The notes under the pieces were generated by a model. It saw only the letters and a program-made list of their open reading frames with translations, did not search any database and was not told the origin of the DNA. From Raffaelea ambrosiae (taxonomy: Eukaryota; Ascomycota; Sordariomycetes; Ophiostomatales; Ophiostomataceae), in NCBI GenBank assembly GCA_002778195.1, contig PCDI01000001.1:5591338-5655337 (forward strand): 64,000 nt of DNA, given 5' to 3'. Each line of letters starts with the position of its first letter. The first letter of the stretch is position 1. The position numbers and the translations under genes were made by a program. Positions 45,974 to 57,273 of this stretch are shown here, in pieces.

Positions 45974-47533
45974 TATGTGTTGGTTGATACGTGATAGGGG
46001 ATGATGATGTTAGTTTCAGCCGAAGAGCAAAGGCAGATACTGGGGGTTGAAAGAAACAGAAACAGAAACAGAAAGAGGAAGGGAAAGTGAGATGCGGACA
46101 AAGGAAATAGAAAAATAACGATTCGGCAAAGCTCGCATAGCTGTTCTGTTTACCGTGTGTATCGGTGTAAGACAGGGTGGCATTGATATCGAAAATAATA
46201 CAACCTCGTCAGGATTTGCCCAAAGCAGCCTTGAGGGACGGGGAGAAGAGAGGAATACAAGGTGGTAAGACGCAGGAGAAGTGAGAAATTCACCCAAAGC
46301 GTATTCCTGCCGCTCATGCAGATGCACGCTCGTTGTCTGACTGGCCACGCAAGTCTGAAAAGCGTTAGTTCAGCTTGCGCGTGCATTAGTTTCTGCCACA
46401 ATAGCTGAACATGCACCGTTGGGAAAAAAATGCTCAGCCTTGTCCACCAAAAAACCATCAGGGCCGCAATTTCCACCCCAGACAGGACCCAGGGGATGGC
46501 ATCGTCCTCGACGTGGAGCTGTCACACCTTGTGGGGATAGTGATGACGACCGGGGTGGGGTCCTATTCTAAGCGGTGTGCTGGTATTGGACATTCCGGCT
46601 TGGAATTGCCAAAGTCGTCACGGCTGGATCGGTTACCGTGATCGGCGCGGCCGACGTTGCCCAAACAGACGCTTCCAAGTGGCCTAGCTCTACATGTGTC
46701 GTAGGGTACAGCGGAGATGAGTGTGGTAGAGCCAGGCGGCTGGCGGTGGGAAGACTGGGATGCATGGGGGCGAGAACTGCACCGTATCCAATCTGTAGAC
46801 CGCCAGCTGGCACCATTTTATTATCTTCACCTGGACCAGGAAGCCACACGCTGATCTCGGAAAAGAAACCAGTCGGGCTGGAGTCATTTGTAAAACATCA
46901 TATTCCTGGGTATAATTAGTGGCGAATAGAGCAAAGGCCACAACAAGCAAGCGTCGACCATTTGTTGAGCTTGAAGGGACCGTTTGCTCCCTACTGCTTG
47001 TAGTCGATTTCGAGTCGGTGGCGAATGTGTTTAGCTGCGAATTGTACGGAGTAGGGGCCGCTGAGACAGGCCGGTCGTGACGTGCTTCTGTTTGGATATG
47101 GCTGATGGAGACGTTTTGGCCTTCTGCAGTTAGTATTAGTACAAGGCTGCATGCTCTGAGCCAGTGCCGTGTATTGGCGCCCTGGACAAAAGTGTTGCCA
47201 CAGAACCCGCGATGGCCGCATCGATCGCCTTTGTGCCGTCGTCTCCGTTGCCACTTGCACCGTAGTGCCATTACACTGCACCAGAGACGGCAGCCCGTAT
47301 AGTAAGCCGACCTCTAAATCGGAGTTGTATTGTATTTGTATCTTATCTTTACGGCAAAAGAAGCGAGAACACGCAAAAGGAATGGGACTCATCAATTCTC
47401 ACAAAGCAGATTGGGTATTCGGAAACATAGGGGAAAAAAAGAGAAGAAGCAAGAAAAAAAGAAGAAAAGAGAGGCGTTTCCGAATCCCCACCGCGAATCA
47501 GGATCATCCATTTTGACACACACTCGTCTTTCC
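45974..47533. other. Intergenic, STAND gene promoter / DUF7702 gene 3' region
   Basis: About 1.6 kb with no recognisable gene. Overlapping frames on both strands around 46400-47300 (up to 193 codons) lack any pattern. Purine-rich runs at 47430-47480 probably belong to the DUF7702 gene 3' flank. Confidence 0.5.
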
Positions 47534-48562
47534 TTAGGCAGGACTACCGACCAGCTCATGACTGCCGGCCAGCTCACGAGATACCACGCCATTTCTGCCG
47601 CTCGTGCCGCTGTTCTCATTCGTGCTCGATGATGCGCCATTGTTCTGCTCTTTGAGAATCAGATCGTCTCCTGTGAGAGCTGACCGGGGGACCACGCGGG
47701 AGCTCAAGCAGCCGGCAGAGGTGCAAATGATGGCCACGGCGGTCTGCATAAAAAAGAGCAGGATCAGGCGCGTGGCAAAGCTGCCCATGACCGGGTCGAG
47801 ACTGGGTACACGCACAAACGCATACGTGGTGTTGTACGCAAGGCGGACGAGATGGAACGGCATGGCCGCGACGACGGCAAAGAGAAGATTGCGAGCATTC
47901 TTGAAGTTGGGATGGGCCGGCACCATGGAGAGCCGCTGCCAGGTAGGCCACAGCCACCAGCAAATGGTAAACATGACGAACAGCATGAGGCAGTTGCCGA
48001 TCTGGTTCAGATTCTCGTCGACCACGCCCGACACCGTGGTGGCACTGGGAGCACCGCCATAGGTTGACACCGCAATGCCGCCGGTGTTGGCAAGGTGCGT
48101 CACGCCCAAGATGATCTTTTCCTTTCGGCTTCTGTGTGGCAGAGGCAGCAGCATGTTTCTGTGGGATGCAAGCAGAATGTGAGTGTGATGTTTGGAATCC
48201 GCGGGCGCGTGTAGTCGTGCAGAGCAAAAAAAACACGACAAGAAACAATGAACAACAGAAAATGCCACTTACGCTTCATACACCAACCCGATGATGGTCA
48301 GAGACAAGCAGGCAAGGCTGCCGGCATTGGTCATGATCACCACTCTGTTGTATGTTTGTGGCGCGTGTCTGTTCACAATCTGGTAGATGTCGCTGGTAAA
48401 GCGAAGGGCAAAGTAGGAAAGAAAGATGGGCCAGCAGACCATTCCAGTCTTGCCATGTCTCCAGGCTACCCATACCGTAGGGAAGAAGAGAAGTGTGTAA
48501 ATAACCAGATCAACGATGGTAAGGTTGATGACGCTTGCAGAGGGAGGGGCAATGGTCTCCAT
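47534..48562 (-). CDS. DUF7702-type seven-helix membrane protein
   Basis: Integral membrane protein of a fungal family of unknown function, matching my recollection of DUF7702. Exons on the minus strand are 48562-48273 and 48158-47534, giving 304 residues; the intron is 114 nt. The start gives METIAPPSASVINLTIVDL. About seven hydrophobic segments are visible: LVIYTLLFFPTVWVAW, MVCWPIFLSYFALRF, LACLSLTIIGLVYEA, IILGVTHLANTGGIAVS, CLMLFVMFTICWWLW, LFAVVAAMPFHLVRLAY and LILLFFMQTAVAIICTSAG. The C-terminal tail is polar (Ser/Thr/Asn-rich) and probably cytosolic. An alternative in-frame ATG 40 codons upstream would add a Ser/Pro-rich leader and is less likely. The gene is divergent from the P450 at 49531. 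Function is not known. Confidence 0.8.
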
Positions 48563-49530
48563 GTTGTTTTGCTGTATGCTGGGCAGGGATGAAGATGGCG
48601 AGGGTGGGAGTAGAAGGGGGCTGACGGTGGAAGAATGGCTATTTCCAAACAGACTGAAGATGATGCCAAGTCGAAAAGACACCGAGACACAACGGGTACC
48701 GGAGAATAGAATGGGGTGCTGAGCTCGTCATACTCTGGAAAAAAAAACAGCCAAGGCTCGTGTGGCCGGCCGGCTACTTGTATTTGATATTTCTCGCTAT
48801 CGGAACCCAAGCTCGTCTTTCGCGTTACGGTCAGACGTTCTGACTTACAAAGCCACGTCGACAAAAAGGGAAAAAGAACATAGAAATAAACATACCCAGC
48901 CCCAAAACCTCTGCAAATAGGTGTCGCTCGGTTTCATCCCCGGGAAGATCAACGGCAGTCACCTTGAAAATTCCACTTTTTGCCGATGAGCCACAAACTA
49001 GTCCGAGCAGATCGTAACCCAAAATTCAAAGTTTCACGAGAGCGAGAGCGAAAAAAAGCGAGAGCGAGGGCACGGACAATGCTTTAAGGCTGCGGGGGCT
49101 GGCTTGGCATAAACAGATAGGACGCGTCAGGTTTTTTCAACTTGCTGGATCCAGGGCAGATCGTGCCGTTTTGGGTGCACGCTGTTACATCCGTCTCGTT
49201 TTCTGCAGCATTTTAGGAGGGGGGGAAGCCTGAGGAACCAGATATGCACAAGCATATCTAGGCGAGACCGAACCAGGATGCGACGAGTGGATTGGCCCCC
49301 GTTGCATGACTTAATTTAGACCAGCCAGGCGGGTTCGCAGAGGGATCCGGGACGGCAGCTTTTTGTAATGTGTGCCAGATGATTCGGTCCTTAAAAGACC
49401 AGGAGGCTCACTGCATCACCCCATCTTCTGACGTCCCTGCATCGGCAACGGCTGCAGAGTTCTTGCTTCTTCGACGGCGTCTATCTTTACTCGTCCTCTT
49501 CGTTTCGTTGCTCTGATACCGTTCAACATC
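48563..49530. promoter_or_regulatory. Divergent intergenic region DUF7702 gene / P450
   Basis: The 968 bp between divergent start codons must hold both promoters. A GAGAGCGA-type simple repeat lies around 49036-49070. No specific regulator site is claimed. Confidence 0.5.
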
Positions 49531-51543
49531 ATGGGAGTCACGCTTGTGTGGAACCAGGGCGATTTGGCGAGTCGTGTCGCTCCTATCGTCACGATTCTCT
49601 TGGGTGTTTTTGCAGTAGCCTGGGTCTTTCCCAAGTGCGTCAACTATGCCCGGCTGGCCGCCATCCCTGTGATTGGCGAAGAGCTGGGCGGCACAGAGCA
49701 GCGACGACAGGCATACCTGAAAAGCGCCCGCAAGCTGTACAACGATGGCTACAAAAAGGTAGGTCAACTATGCTTCGCACAGATCCATGTGGACAGCTGC
49801 AATTTGGCTAACTATTTACCATCAGTTCAAAGACGGCATTTTTCAAATCACCACCTCGCGCAGTATGTATTGCCTCGACAACCCAGTGCAGGGCGCTTCG
49901 ACCGGCTAACCCCAGCAATCTCAAGAGTCGACCATCATCGTCCTGTCGCCCAAGTTTCTCCCCGAGCTGAACAAGCTGCCAAACACTGTCTTGAGCATGC
50001 AGGCGGCCGTCGACGATGTGGGTAGACAAGCACCTTCCGGCTGCAACGGATCCAATGGGATTGAATACTAATGCATTTCAGGCCATGGAGACAAAATACA
50101 CAAAGATCGAGTCATACGTCCCAATCTCTCCGCACACAATCACCAGCAAGCTGACACCCTCGCTCAGTACGTCGGATACAAGGACACGCATTCTTTTGCT
50201 CCCGTGTGCTAACCAATGTCCATCCAGCCCGTCTCAGCGCCGGCATCGCACAGGAGACTGCGGAAGTGCTGGCCTGCGAGCTTCCTCCGTCCGAGGACTG
50301 GCAAGAGGTCAACATTCACCACAAGCTGCTTCGCATCGTGGCCATGGTATCCGGTTTTGTTTTCATCGGACCCGAGCTCAACCGAACAGAAAAGTACCTC
50401 GACGCTGCCATCAACTACACCATGGACGTCATGAAGGCCCAGCGCGCAGTGCAGCAGATCAAGCCGTGGCTTCGGCCGTTCCGGGTCCACACGCTTCCTG
50501 AGCTCAAGAGCCTGCAGAAGCGCATCGAAGAAGCCGGGCAGTTTATGGATCCCGTCATCCAACGCCGCAAAGAGCTCAATGCTCTTGGCGAGAACGAAAA
50601 ACCAGACGACATGCTGCAGTGGATCATTGACGCGCTGCCGAAATTCCCGGACCCCAACAGCCAGAACGTCACCCAGGTGCAGCTGGGCTTGAGCTTTGCG
50701 GCCATCCACACGACGACGCTCGCGGCCACCAACTTGTGAGTCGTGCTCTCCAGATTTCTCGTCGCCTCCGTTTCGTTGCTCACGTTTTTTCGATGTAGGA
50801 TGTACAACTTGGCGGCCATGCAAGAGTACATTCCCCTCCTTCGTGAAGAGGCGTTGAATGCGCTATCTGAAAACGGCGGCGTTCTTACGGCCAGAGCCTT
50901 GCAGTCCATGAAGAAAGCCGACAGCTTCCTCAAGGAGACAATGCGAATGAACCCGGCTACCATGGGTGAGCCTGTCCCAGAATCCATACATGCTGCCCCT
51001 GCACCTGCCACGAGCTCGTACTAACCCCCCTTGCAGCATCGTTCCAGCGCAAGGTCTTGAAGCCAATCGTGCTCTCCAATGGACAGCAGCTCCCGGCTGG
51101 TGTGACTATCGAGATTCCTGCCATTGCCGTCAATTCCGACCCCGAGCTCTTCCCGGACCCAATGAAGTTTGACGGTCTGCGGTTCTATCGTCTGCGGGAG
51201 GAGTCCAACTTGTCGCCAGCGGCGGCGGCACACCATCAGTTTGTGAGCGTTGGGACCACCAACCTCTCCTTTGGCTACGGTCGCCACGCCTGCCCTGGCC
51301 GCTTCTTCGCCGCCAGCGAAATCAAAATGATTCTCGTCAACATTGTTCTGAACTACGATGTCAAGCTGATGGACGGCGCCACGGAGCGTTACCCAAACAT
51401 TGAATTTGCCCACATGGTAGGTTGCTTGCTTTCCGGGTTGCGCATGGGTCTCACTTTTGTAAGAGACAAGCTAACGGGTGAACGCAAATACACAGTCTAT
51501 TCCAGACGCGTCGAAGAAGCTCCTTTTCAGAGCCAGGAAGTGA
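49531..51543 (+). CDS. Cytochrome P450 monooxygenase (ent-kaurene-oxidase-like/CYP68-type group)
   Basis: Microsomal heme-thiolate monooxygenase. Eight exons: 49531-49758, 49826-49862, 49926-50017, 50082-50166, 50228-50735, 50799-50965, 51037-51416 and 51496-51543, giving 514 residues. The N-terminal membrane anchor is at about 17-38 (PIVTILLGVFAVAWVF). Also seen: METKYTKIESYVPISPHT, I-helix FAAIHTTTLAATN, ExxR (E363-T-M-R366), the PERF-like FDGLRFYRLR, and the heme loop FGYGRHACPGRFF with ligand C458. The end SIPDASKKLLFRARK is typical. The fourth intron-proximal branch site reads TACTAAT. Family members oxidise terpenoids or other secondary metabolites; the substrate here is unknown. The second intron acceptor (49924-49925) was chosen by phase and is the least certain join. 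Confidence 0.9.
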
Positions 51544-52035
51544 AGGCGAAGTGATGCCGGTGACGTGGAATCTGCCAAGCTCTTGGATCTATTTCCTGCG
51601 AATTCTTCTCTCCAACATTGCGTGCGGTTATTTCTTTGGGCGACATTTGCGTATTTACATTCTTATTATATTTGTTAAGCATCGACACTTAGAAAACTTT
51701 AGAAACGAGCTTTATATACAAGTTTCGAGGAACGCCCTGGGGCATTTGCTAAATACCGAATGCTGCTGTGTATCGCTGCCCGTGCAGTCGTGCCTTATAG
51801 GCCAGCCTCTACCACGTCCCTTCAAAGAACAAGACGGCTCTCGTCGTTTCCAGTACTCAAAAGGAGTCGATATAAGCGACAAATTCTGCCACTTTCAGCC
51901 CTGCTAATCTGACGTATTGCGAGGCGAGCAGAGGTGCAAAACCCCCAGACAAGCTGGGATGCTTGTCACATCGATGGCGATTCAACTGGATTGGCTTGTG
52001 TCTCGAACGCTAAATATTGCCCCCCTGGCCTTGAT
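51544..52035. other. Intergenic, convergent P450 / POT transporter ends
   Basis: 492 bp of 3' flanks, AT-rich around 51650-51720. No gene or repeat was recognised. Confidence 0.5.
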
Positions 52036-54274
52036 CTAAACCTGGCTTTTTTCCACCGCAATTTTATCCTCATCTTCGTGAGCAGCGTCCATCCGATTCA
52101 GATTAGTGTTGTCTCGGTGCTCAATATTGTGGAAGAAGAACCAGTTGAAAAAGGAGGCACACAGGTTGGCGATACCGATGGCGACGCTGCAGACGACGTT
52201 AGTGTGGGTTCCTGCACTGACAATGGGGGGAGAAAACAGGAGCTTACAAGGGCCAGATCAGATATGGATCCTTGAACGCAGGAGAAGCAATCTCGATAAT
52301 GGCCTGGGAGATGGCATACGAGAAAAAAACAACGGCTATGACGCTTCCCTTCATCCTGGGCGGGGTCATGGTGTATGCAATCTCATAGGCGCTCACGGAG
52401 ACCATGATGCCACCGAGCGGCTGGAGCCAGAATGGCACGATGGTGAGCCAGGCAGACTGCAGACCCGTCAGCGATACGAGGCGTGGCTTGTGAAGGAGGG
52501 GTCCTCATTTCAGAAGGGAAAACCACTTACCAGATGGGACACGCCAGTACCAATGTGGCAGTCCGAGGCCTGGTAGCCACAGGGGCTCGTTTTGTAGATC
52601 TGCCACTGGATGATAGCGGCGCAGGCGTTGAGGATCGCACCGATAAAGTAGCCGCACGAGATACGCTGGATCAGAGAAAAGTTGACGTTCTTTTTACGGA
52701 GGGTAGGATAGAGGATCCAGTTGTAGATCGGGATGGCGACCACGGTGGAGATGGGGTTGAAGTTGGAGAGCAGGTCGTTGGGCAGGCCGTTGGTGGTCAG
52801 AGAGCCGGCCATGTTGGTGAGAATGGTGTCCGTCCCGCCATCCGCCATGTACCAGATGGGCATCAGCGCAAACACGCGGAAAGCCTTGAGGGTGGTCCGG
52901 AGCTCGTCGACAAAGGCGTCGTCCCAGGAGATCCAGCCGGACTTGTGCTTGCTGGCAACGGCGTCGTACGTCCCAGCCACTCTCATGTTCGTGGGCTTGA
53001 TCGCTTCCCAATGTTCGTCCCTGGTCTTGAGGCCCTTGGCCTCCTTGTATACGAGGCCGACGACCTTGCAGCCGTCACCCACTGACGAACCGCCCGCAGG
53101 ATACATGGTGATGCGCGGCTTGGCCCACAGCATGCACACGGGCGTGAGCAGGTAGACGATTCCGGGCAGCATGCTGCAAAGGAAAAAGAATCAGCAAAAT
53201 TCTTGTGGCAGAGGGTGTGGTGTCTCACGAAAGCATCGCGGCAGAACTCACTAGGCCAGCCAGAAGCCGACCCGCTTCTCGGCGTAGCTGGTTGCAATGG
53301 CGAAAAAGTCGCCCAGGTTGGACGCCCAGTAATAGAGCAGGAGCATTCTCTCGACGGTGGCATTCGGGTCCAGAATAACCTGCTCGCCAGAGGGTAGAGT
53401 CTGGACGACCTGCGTCTTGATCGTGCACTGGTCGGCAATCATCGGTGCAATGGTTGGCTTGATGAAGCCCGAAGCAAAGGCCAACGTGATCATGCCGATG
53501 GCAAAAGGCGCCACGGCGTGCCCCTGGTTGATGACACTGGGGATCGCAGCCACCACCAGGAGCACGTGCGAGAAGAACCCAATCAGAATGCCACACCAAC
53601 AGGCTTTATACCGCCCGAGTTTGGCATCGGCCAGATAGCCACCCAGCAGCGGCGTGCAGTAGGCAAGAAAGGTAAACAGAACGGTGAGCGCCTGGGAGGT
53701 TTGTAGACCGAGACCAAGCGCACCGGCCGACTCCTGCGTTCCCCTTGGAGGTGCACCCTGAGAGACATCCGTTAGTGTGCTGCCATCCGACGGTTGTCTG
53801 GGGTGCCTGAACTGCCTGGCGTGTAGAACCCGCTGCTTACCCATCCATTTCCACCTGCCGGGAGTGGGCGCTGAATAAAGTTGGCAAAAACACCTGTGAC
53901 GCCGTAGTAGGATGCATTGTTGGCAGCCTCGATAAAACAGAGCATGTAGCCCGCCCACGAGACCGGCCCAGCAACCTTGCGCAGCGTTCTCTTCTCCTCC
54001 TCTGTTGGCGGACGGGGATCTCCCTCCGAGGAGATTGAGGGTGCCACCACGCTGGCTGCCTCAACCTTTTCATTGGCGGTGTCGACTGAGTGACCATGGT
54101 GCTGGAAAGGACCCTCGTTCGAGGCGATAATATGTCCAGTATCCAGGCCGGACGCCTCGAGATCAGACACAATATGAACGTCTGTGGCAGTGGCTGTGCG
54201 TTTGTATTAGCAAGGAAGCAAAAAAGAACAATTAATAAAATAAACCGCACGCTTCCAAAGAAGCACCCACCCAT
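52036..54274 (-). CDS. Proton-dependent oligopeptide transporter (POT/PTR2 family)
   Basis: Plasma-membrane H+/di-tripeptide (or nitrate-like) symporter. Proposed exons on the minus strand: 54274-54271 (ATG G), 54193-53841, 53757-53252, 53173-52531, 52456-52248 and 52216-52036, giving 631 residues. The 4-nt first exon is inferred because the next exon has no ATG before the first helix; this start is the weakest part. Seen: NGWGAPPRGTQESAGALGLG, FTFLAYCTPLLGGYLADAKLGRY, FASGFIKPTIAPMIADQ, LLYYWASNLGDFFAIATSY and the late MWILPL-like helix FWLQPLGGIMVSVSAYEIAY. The first-helix signature usually reads ExxERFxYYG, but here it reads EAANNASYYG, so the Glu-Arg pair is replaced by Asn-Asn. Three TGATAA sites lie within 290 bp upstream. 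Confidence 0.88.
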
Positions 54275-55720
54275 GATGAACGCCTCCAGCTGCTTGAGAG
54301 GATAGTTTATACGCCGAACATACAAAATTCGGCAGGACCTGCGATCTTGGTGTCAGGACCCCATGGTTTTATTCTGTTCAACTTCCTCGTCTCGGCCCGG
54401 CACAGCCAAAACTCCCTTATCAGATGGTGGTACCTCACTTGTACTAGTATGCATGACCAGAGACGCGAGTTTGTGAGCTGATCGTCCTATGATGTCTTGA
54501 TAAGGAACAAATAGTGGGGTGTGACGGTTGCATTGCCGGATGCATACATTTCTTTGATAAGACTTGAGCGTCAACTCTGCAGCTTCGACATGCAGACATC
54601 CGGTTGACGTCGAGAACCAAGCGACGTCTGTCAACCTGTACAGAGCAGTGAAACGAATGCTATTCCCGGCCTCTGGTGCCAAATTCCACGGTGTCGGAAA
54701 GAAGCTTGAAATATGTTTCCTATCTGGCGCAAAATACTAGTCACGCATATCCATATGGGTTTCGAGGTTTTTTTAAAAAAAAAAAGAAATCTTTTTTAAA
54801 CAGTAAGTAATGATGGTTCATCTACAGTCTTCCGTCGACGGAGGTAATTTGCAGAATCTTGGCGCATGTCTTGTAACATGCATCATCTACAATATATAGA
54901 AAGCTTTATAAAAATGCACTACTAGAGATACACTTTCATACCGCTGCATGCCGAAGAGTGCGTTCGATCGGCATGAGGGTACGACGAGACGCTCAGAACT
55001 AGATCACCGGACAAGGTAAAACACGTCAAGAGAAGGCACAAGGAAAGGAGCGTTGCCCTGGGTTAGGTGTTCTTTCCACCAAGACAACAGCGAGTAGGGC
55101 TGTCAAAAAGGACTGGTTTTGTTTTGTTCTTCCAGTTTATACCCCAGACCGGTAGCGATGCGAGTATTACTGTCTTAGATCTCGGGCTGGGCGAAAGCTT
55201 AAACCGTCTGGCAGTCGCATAACTCGGCATACTTTAGCGTTGCTACGTAGTGGACATATTAGTAAGAAAGCCAAGCCCTGTATAAATTAGGCAGCTCTTT
55301 GTAACTTACTCGCAGCTCTCGTCGGTCTATCTCGCCTCGCAACCCCAGCAGAAGCCTATTAAATATAGCTGCTAGCTGGACGACGAAAGAAGCAGGCGAT
55401 AGTAAGGAGAGAAACCCGAAGAGAAACAAAACGTAAGTACATGATATCCACAATATAGGCGGACGGAAATAAGTACCAGAGAACAAGGCACCCGTTTGTT
55501 CTTGTGACTTATCTGTCGGATGCCGGTACCCGAAAATGTCCTGGCTGGGTCTTTGGAACTGGCGCGGACAGCCGAAGCCGTTGCCGTATATAACATAACT
55601 ACGTGCGGGGTAAGATGGTCGACGGCGTACTTGCCCTCTTCCAAGTGCATCGCAACCCGGGGGTATCGCGAACTCCTCCACTCTAGAAAGTGATTACATG
55701 GGATCCACCCTACTATCGCT
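54275..55720. promoter_or_regulatory. Divergent intergenic region POT transporter / 2OG oxygenase
   Basis: 1.45 kb. The POT-proximal part holds three GATA sites. An AT-rich part (about 54760-54910) contains A11 and T6-7 runs. CATGCCGA (54947-54954) and TCGGCATG (54968-54975) form an 8-bp inverted repeat. The segment 55240-55680 has an open frame of 140 codons and TA-rich patches and may be a decayed repeat. Confidence 0.45.
54417..54560. promoter_or_regulatory. Cluster of three TGATAA GATA-factor sites
   Basis: TTATCA at 54417-54422 (inside TTATCAGAT, 54417-54425) and TGATAA at 54498-54503 and 54555-54560. All match HGATAR. They lie 143-286 bp upstream of the POT transporter start, where a nitrogen GATA activator (AreA/NIT2 type) would be expected to act on a peptide transporter. 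The first also fits the ATCWGATAA iron-GATA site. Binding is inference. Confidence 0.5.
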
Positions 55721-56907
55721 ATGGCTTTGTTGACGTCGCATCACCTCCTTCCGCCCTTTCCGGAGGGTATCAAGACCGCCCCCCTCGTGTCTGTTTCGTT
55801 CGCTGCGATCGAATCCGGCAGTGAAGACGCATCCCATGCCTTCTTCAAGGCGTGCAAGGAGCTTGGCTTCTTTTATCTCGATCTGCTCGGCTCGAAACTG
55901 GGCGAGGCAATCGTCGCAGAAGCGGAGCAGCTCAATGCTCTCCAGAAGGACTTCTTTCAGATGCCCAACGAGGTGAAGGACAAGTACGGGCGTCCGCACC
56001 TCCACCCGTTCTATGCGTACCGCTACACCGATCTAGACACCAAGGATAAGAACGGTGTGCCTCTTCGCAACGAGAACTACAATGTGCGCCTCCCTGGTGG
56101 TAGTTACCCTGTGACGCTGTCCATTGAATGCCGGGAAGGAAGGTTGCAAAAGGTTGCCAAATCGGTGCCACGCTGACGGGCTGACAGCTGCGCAAAGACG
56201 ATGTCCTGGGCAACTGCGAGCGGCTCGCCTGCCCTCCCATGATCCTCGAACACCAGGCGCTCTTCAAGAGCTACATTCTGAACTGCCGCGCGGTCATCGA
56301 CTGCTTGCTCGAGCATCTCAACACCCGCCTCGGGCTGCCGGCTGGCACGCTGGCCCATCTGCACCGAATCTCTGAGCGCTCCGGCGATCATGTGCGCTTT
56401 ATGCAGGCGGGTCCTAGCCCGTACGACGAGGCCCGCGCCCGACGTGCTGAGCATACCGACTTTGGCTCCATCACCATCCTCTTCAACTGGCTTGGCGGGC
56501 TCCAGATCCGCACCCCGGACACGGCTGAGTGGGTCTACGTCCGCCCCGTCCCCGGATCCTGCATCATCAATTTAGGCGACGCCATGGTCAAGCTCACGGC
56601 CGGGCTGCTGCGGTCCAACATCCACCGCGTCATACCGCCCCCGGGCGAGCAGGCGGGCCTGACCAGAAACTCGCTCGTCTTTTTCTCCAGACCCGAAGAC
56701 ACGCTCGTGCTCAAGCGTCTCAAGGGCGGCCTCATCGATGCGCAGCCGGTGGCGGAGATTGGCGAGCCGGAAATGACAGCGCACGAGTGGATCATGGCCA
56801 GGGGGACGGGCCAGCTGCCGGGCATTTACACAAAGACGGGCTTTGAATGCAAGGAGAACGATGACAAGCTCAAAAGCATCCCTCTCTCGGTAACCGGGAG
56901 AGCGTAG
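55721..56907 (+). CDS. Fe(II)/2-oxoglutarate-dependent oxygenase, isopenicillin-N-synthase-like
   Basis: Non-heme iron dioxygenase of the 2OG-FeII_Oxy family. Exons are 55721-56083 and 56188-56907, giving 360 residues. The DIOX_N part is at about 20-120 (SHAFFKACKELGFFYLDL; LNALQKDFFQMPNEVKDKYGR). The jelly-roll core has the iron triad H210-T-D212 (EHTDFGSITILF) and H267 (RSNIHRVIPP), with the 2OG-binding R281-x-S283 (TRNS). The exon 1 donor is uncertain: AAT|GTGCGC (used here, giving NYNLRKDD) or CCT|GTGACG further on would both keep the frame, adding about 12 residues in the second case. No signal peptide. Such enzymes hydroxylate, desaturate or cyclise small molecules; with the nearby P450 and FAD oxidoreductase it could be a tailoring enzyme. 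Substrate unknown. Confidence 0.88.
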
Positions 56908-57273
56908 GCATCTGTGTGAACTATTCTGCTATTTTAGTCTCGCACACACCATTCCATGTTGTAACACCAAGCCACTTCCAAGTTTCATATGTGATCAATG
57001 GCCTGCAATTGAAGCCCTCGAGCCGATGACTTACTTTTTTTGCACTGCTCGTGGGACACACGATATTCCTACAAATGGGTTCTTAGGCCATTGCTGTCTT
57101 ATCCGTGGCCTTGGCAATCTAGGATATCTGATTTCCGGTACATGGCCATCGTGTGGACTAGAACCCGGATATCTACATACACGTATGTTGCGCATAAATA
57201 GCGCGTGAAATAACCATTCGCATGTCTTGCAAGTTGAATTAAGGAACGGAGGATCAGATTAAACTCACCAATC
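56908..57273. other. Intergenic between 2OG oxygenase and amidase
   Basis: 366 bp holding the oxygenase 3' UTR and the amidase promoter. No specific site was recognised. Confidence 0.5.

Noticed and set aside
46690..47271. 193-codon minus-strand open frame
   Set aside because: Overlapping frames on both strands here are of similar length and none shows a protein family pattern.
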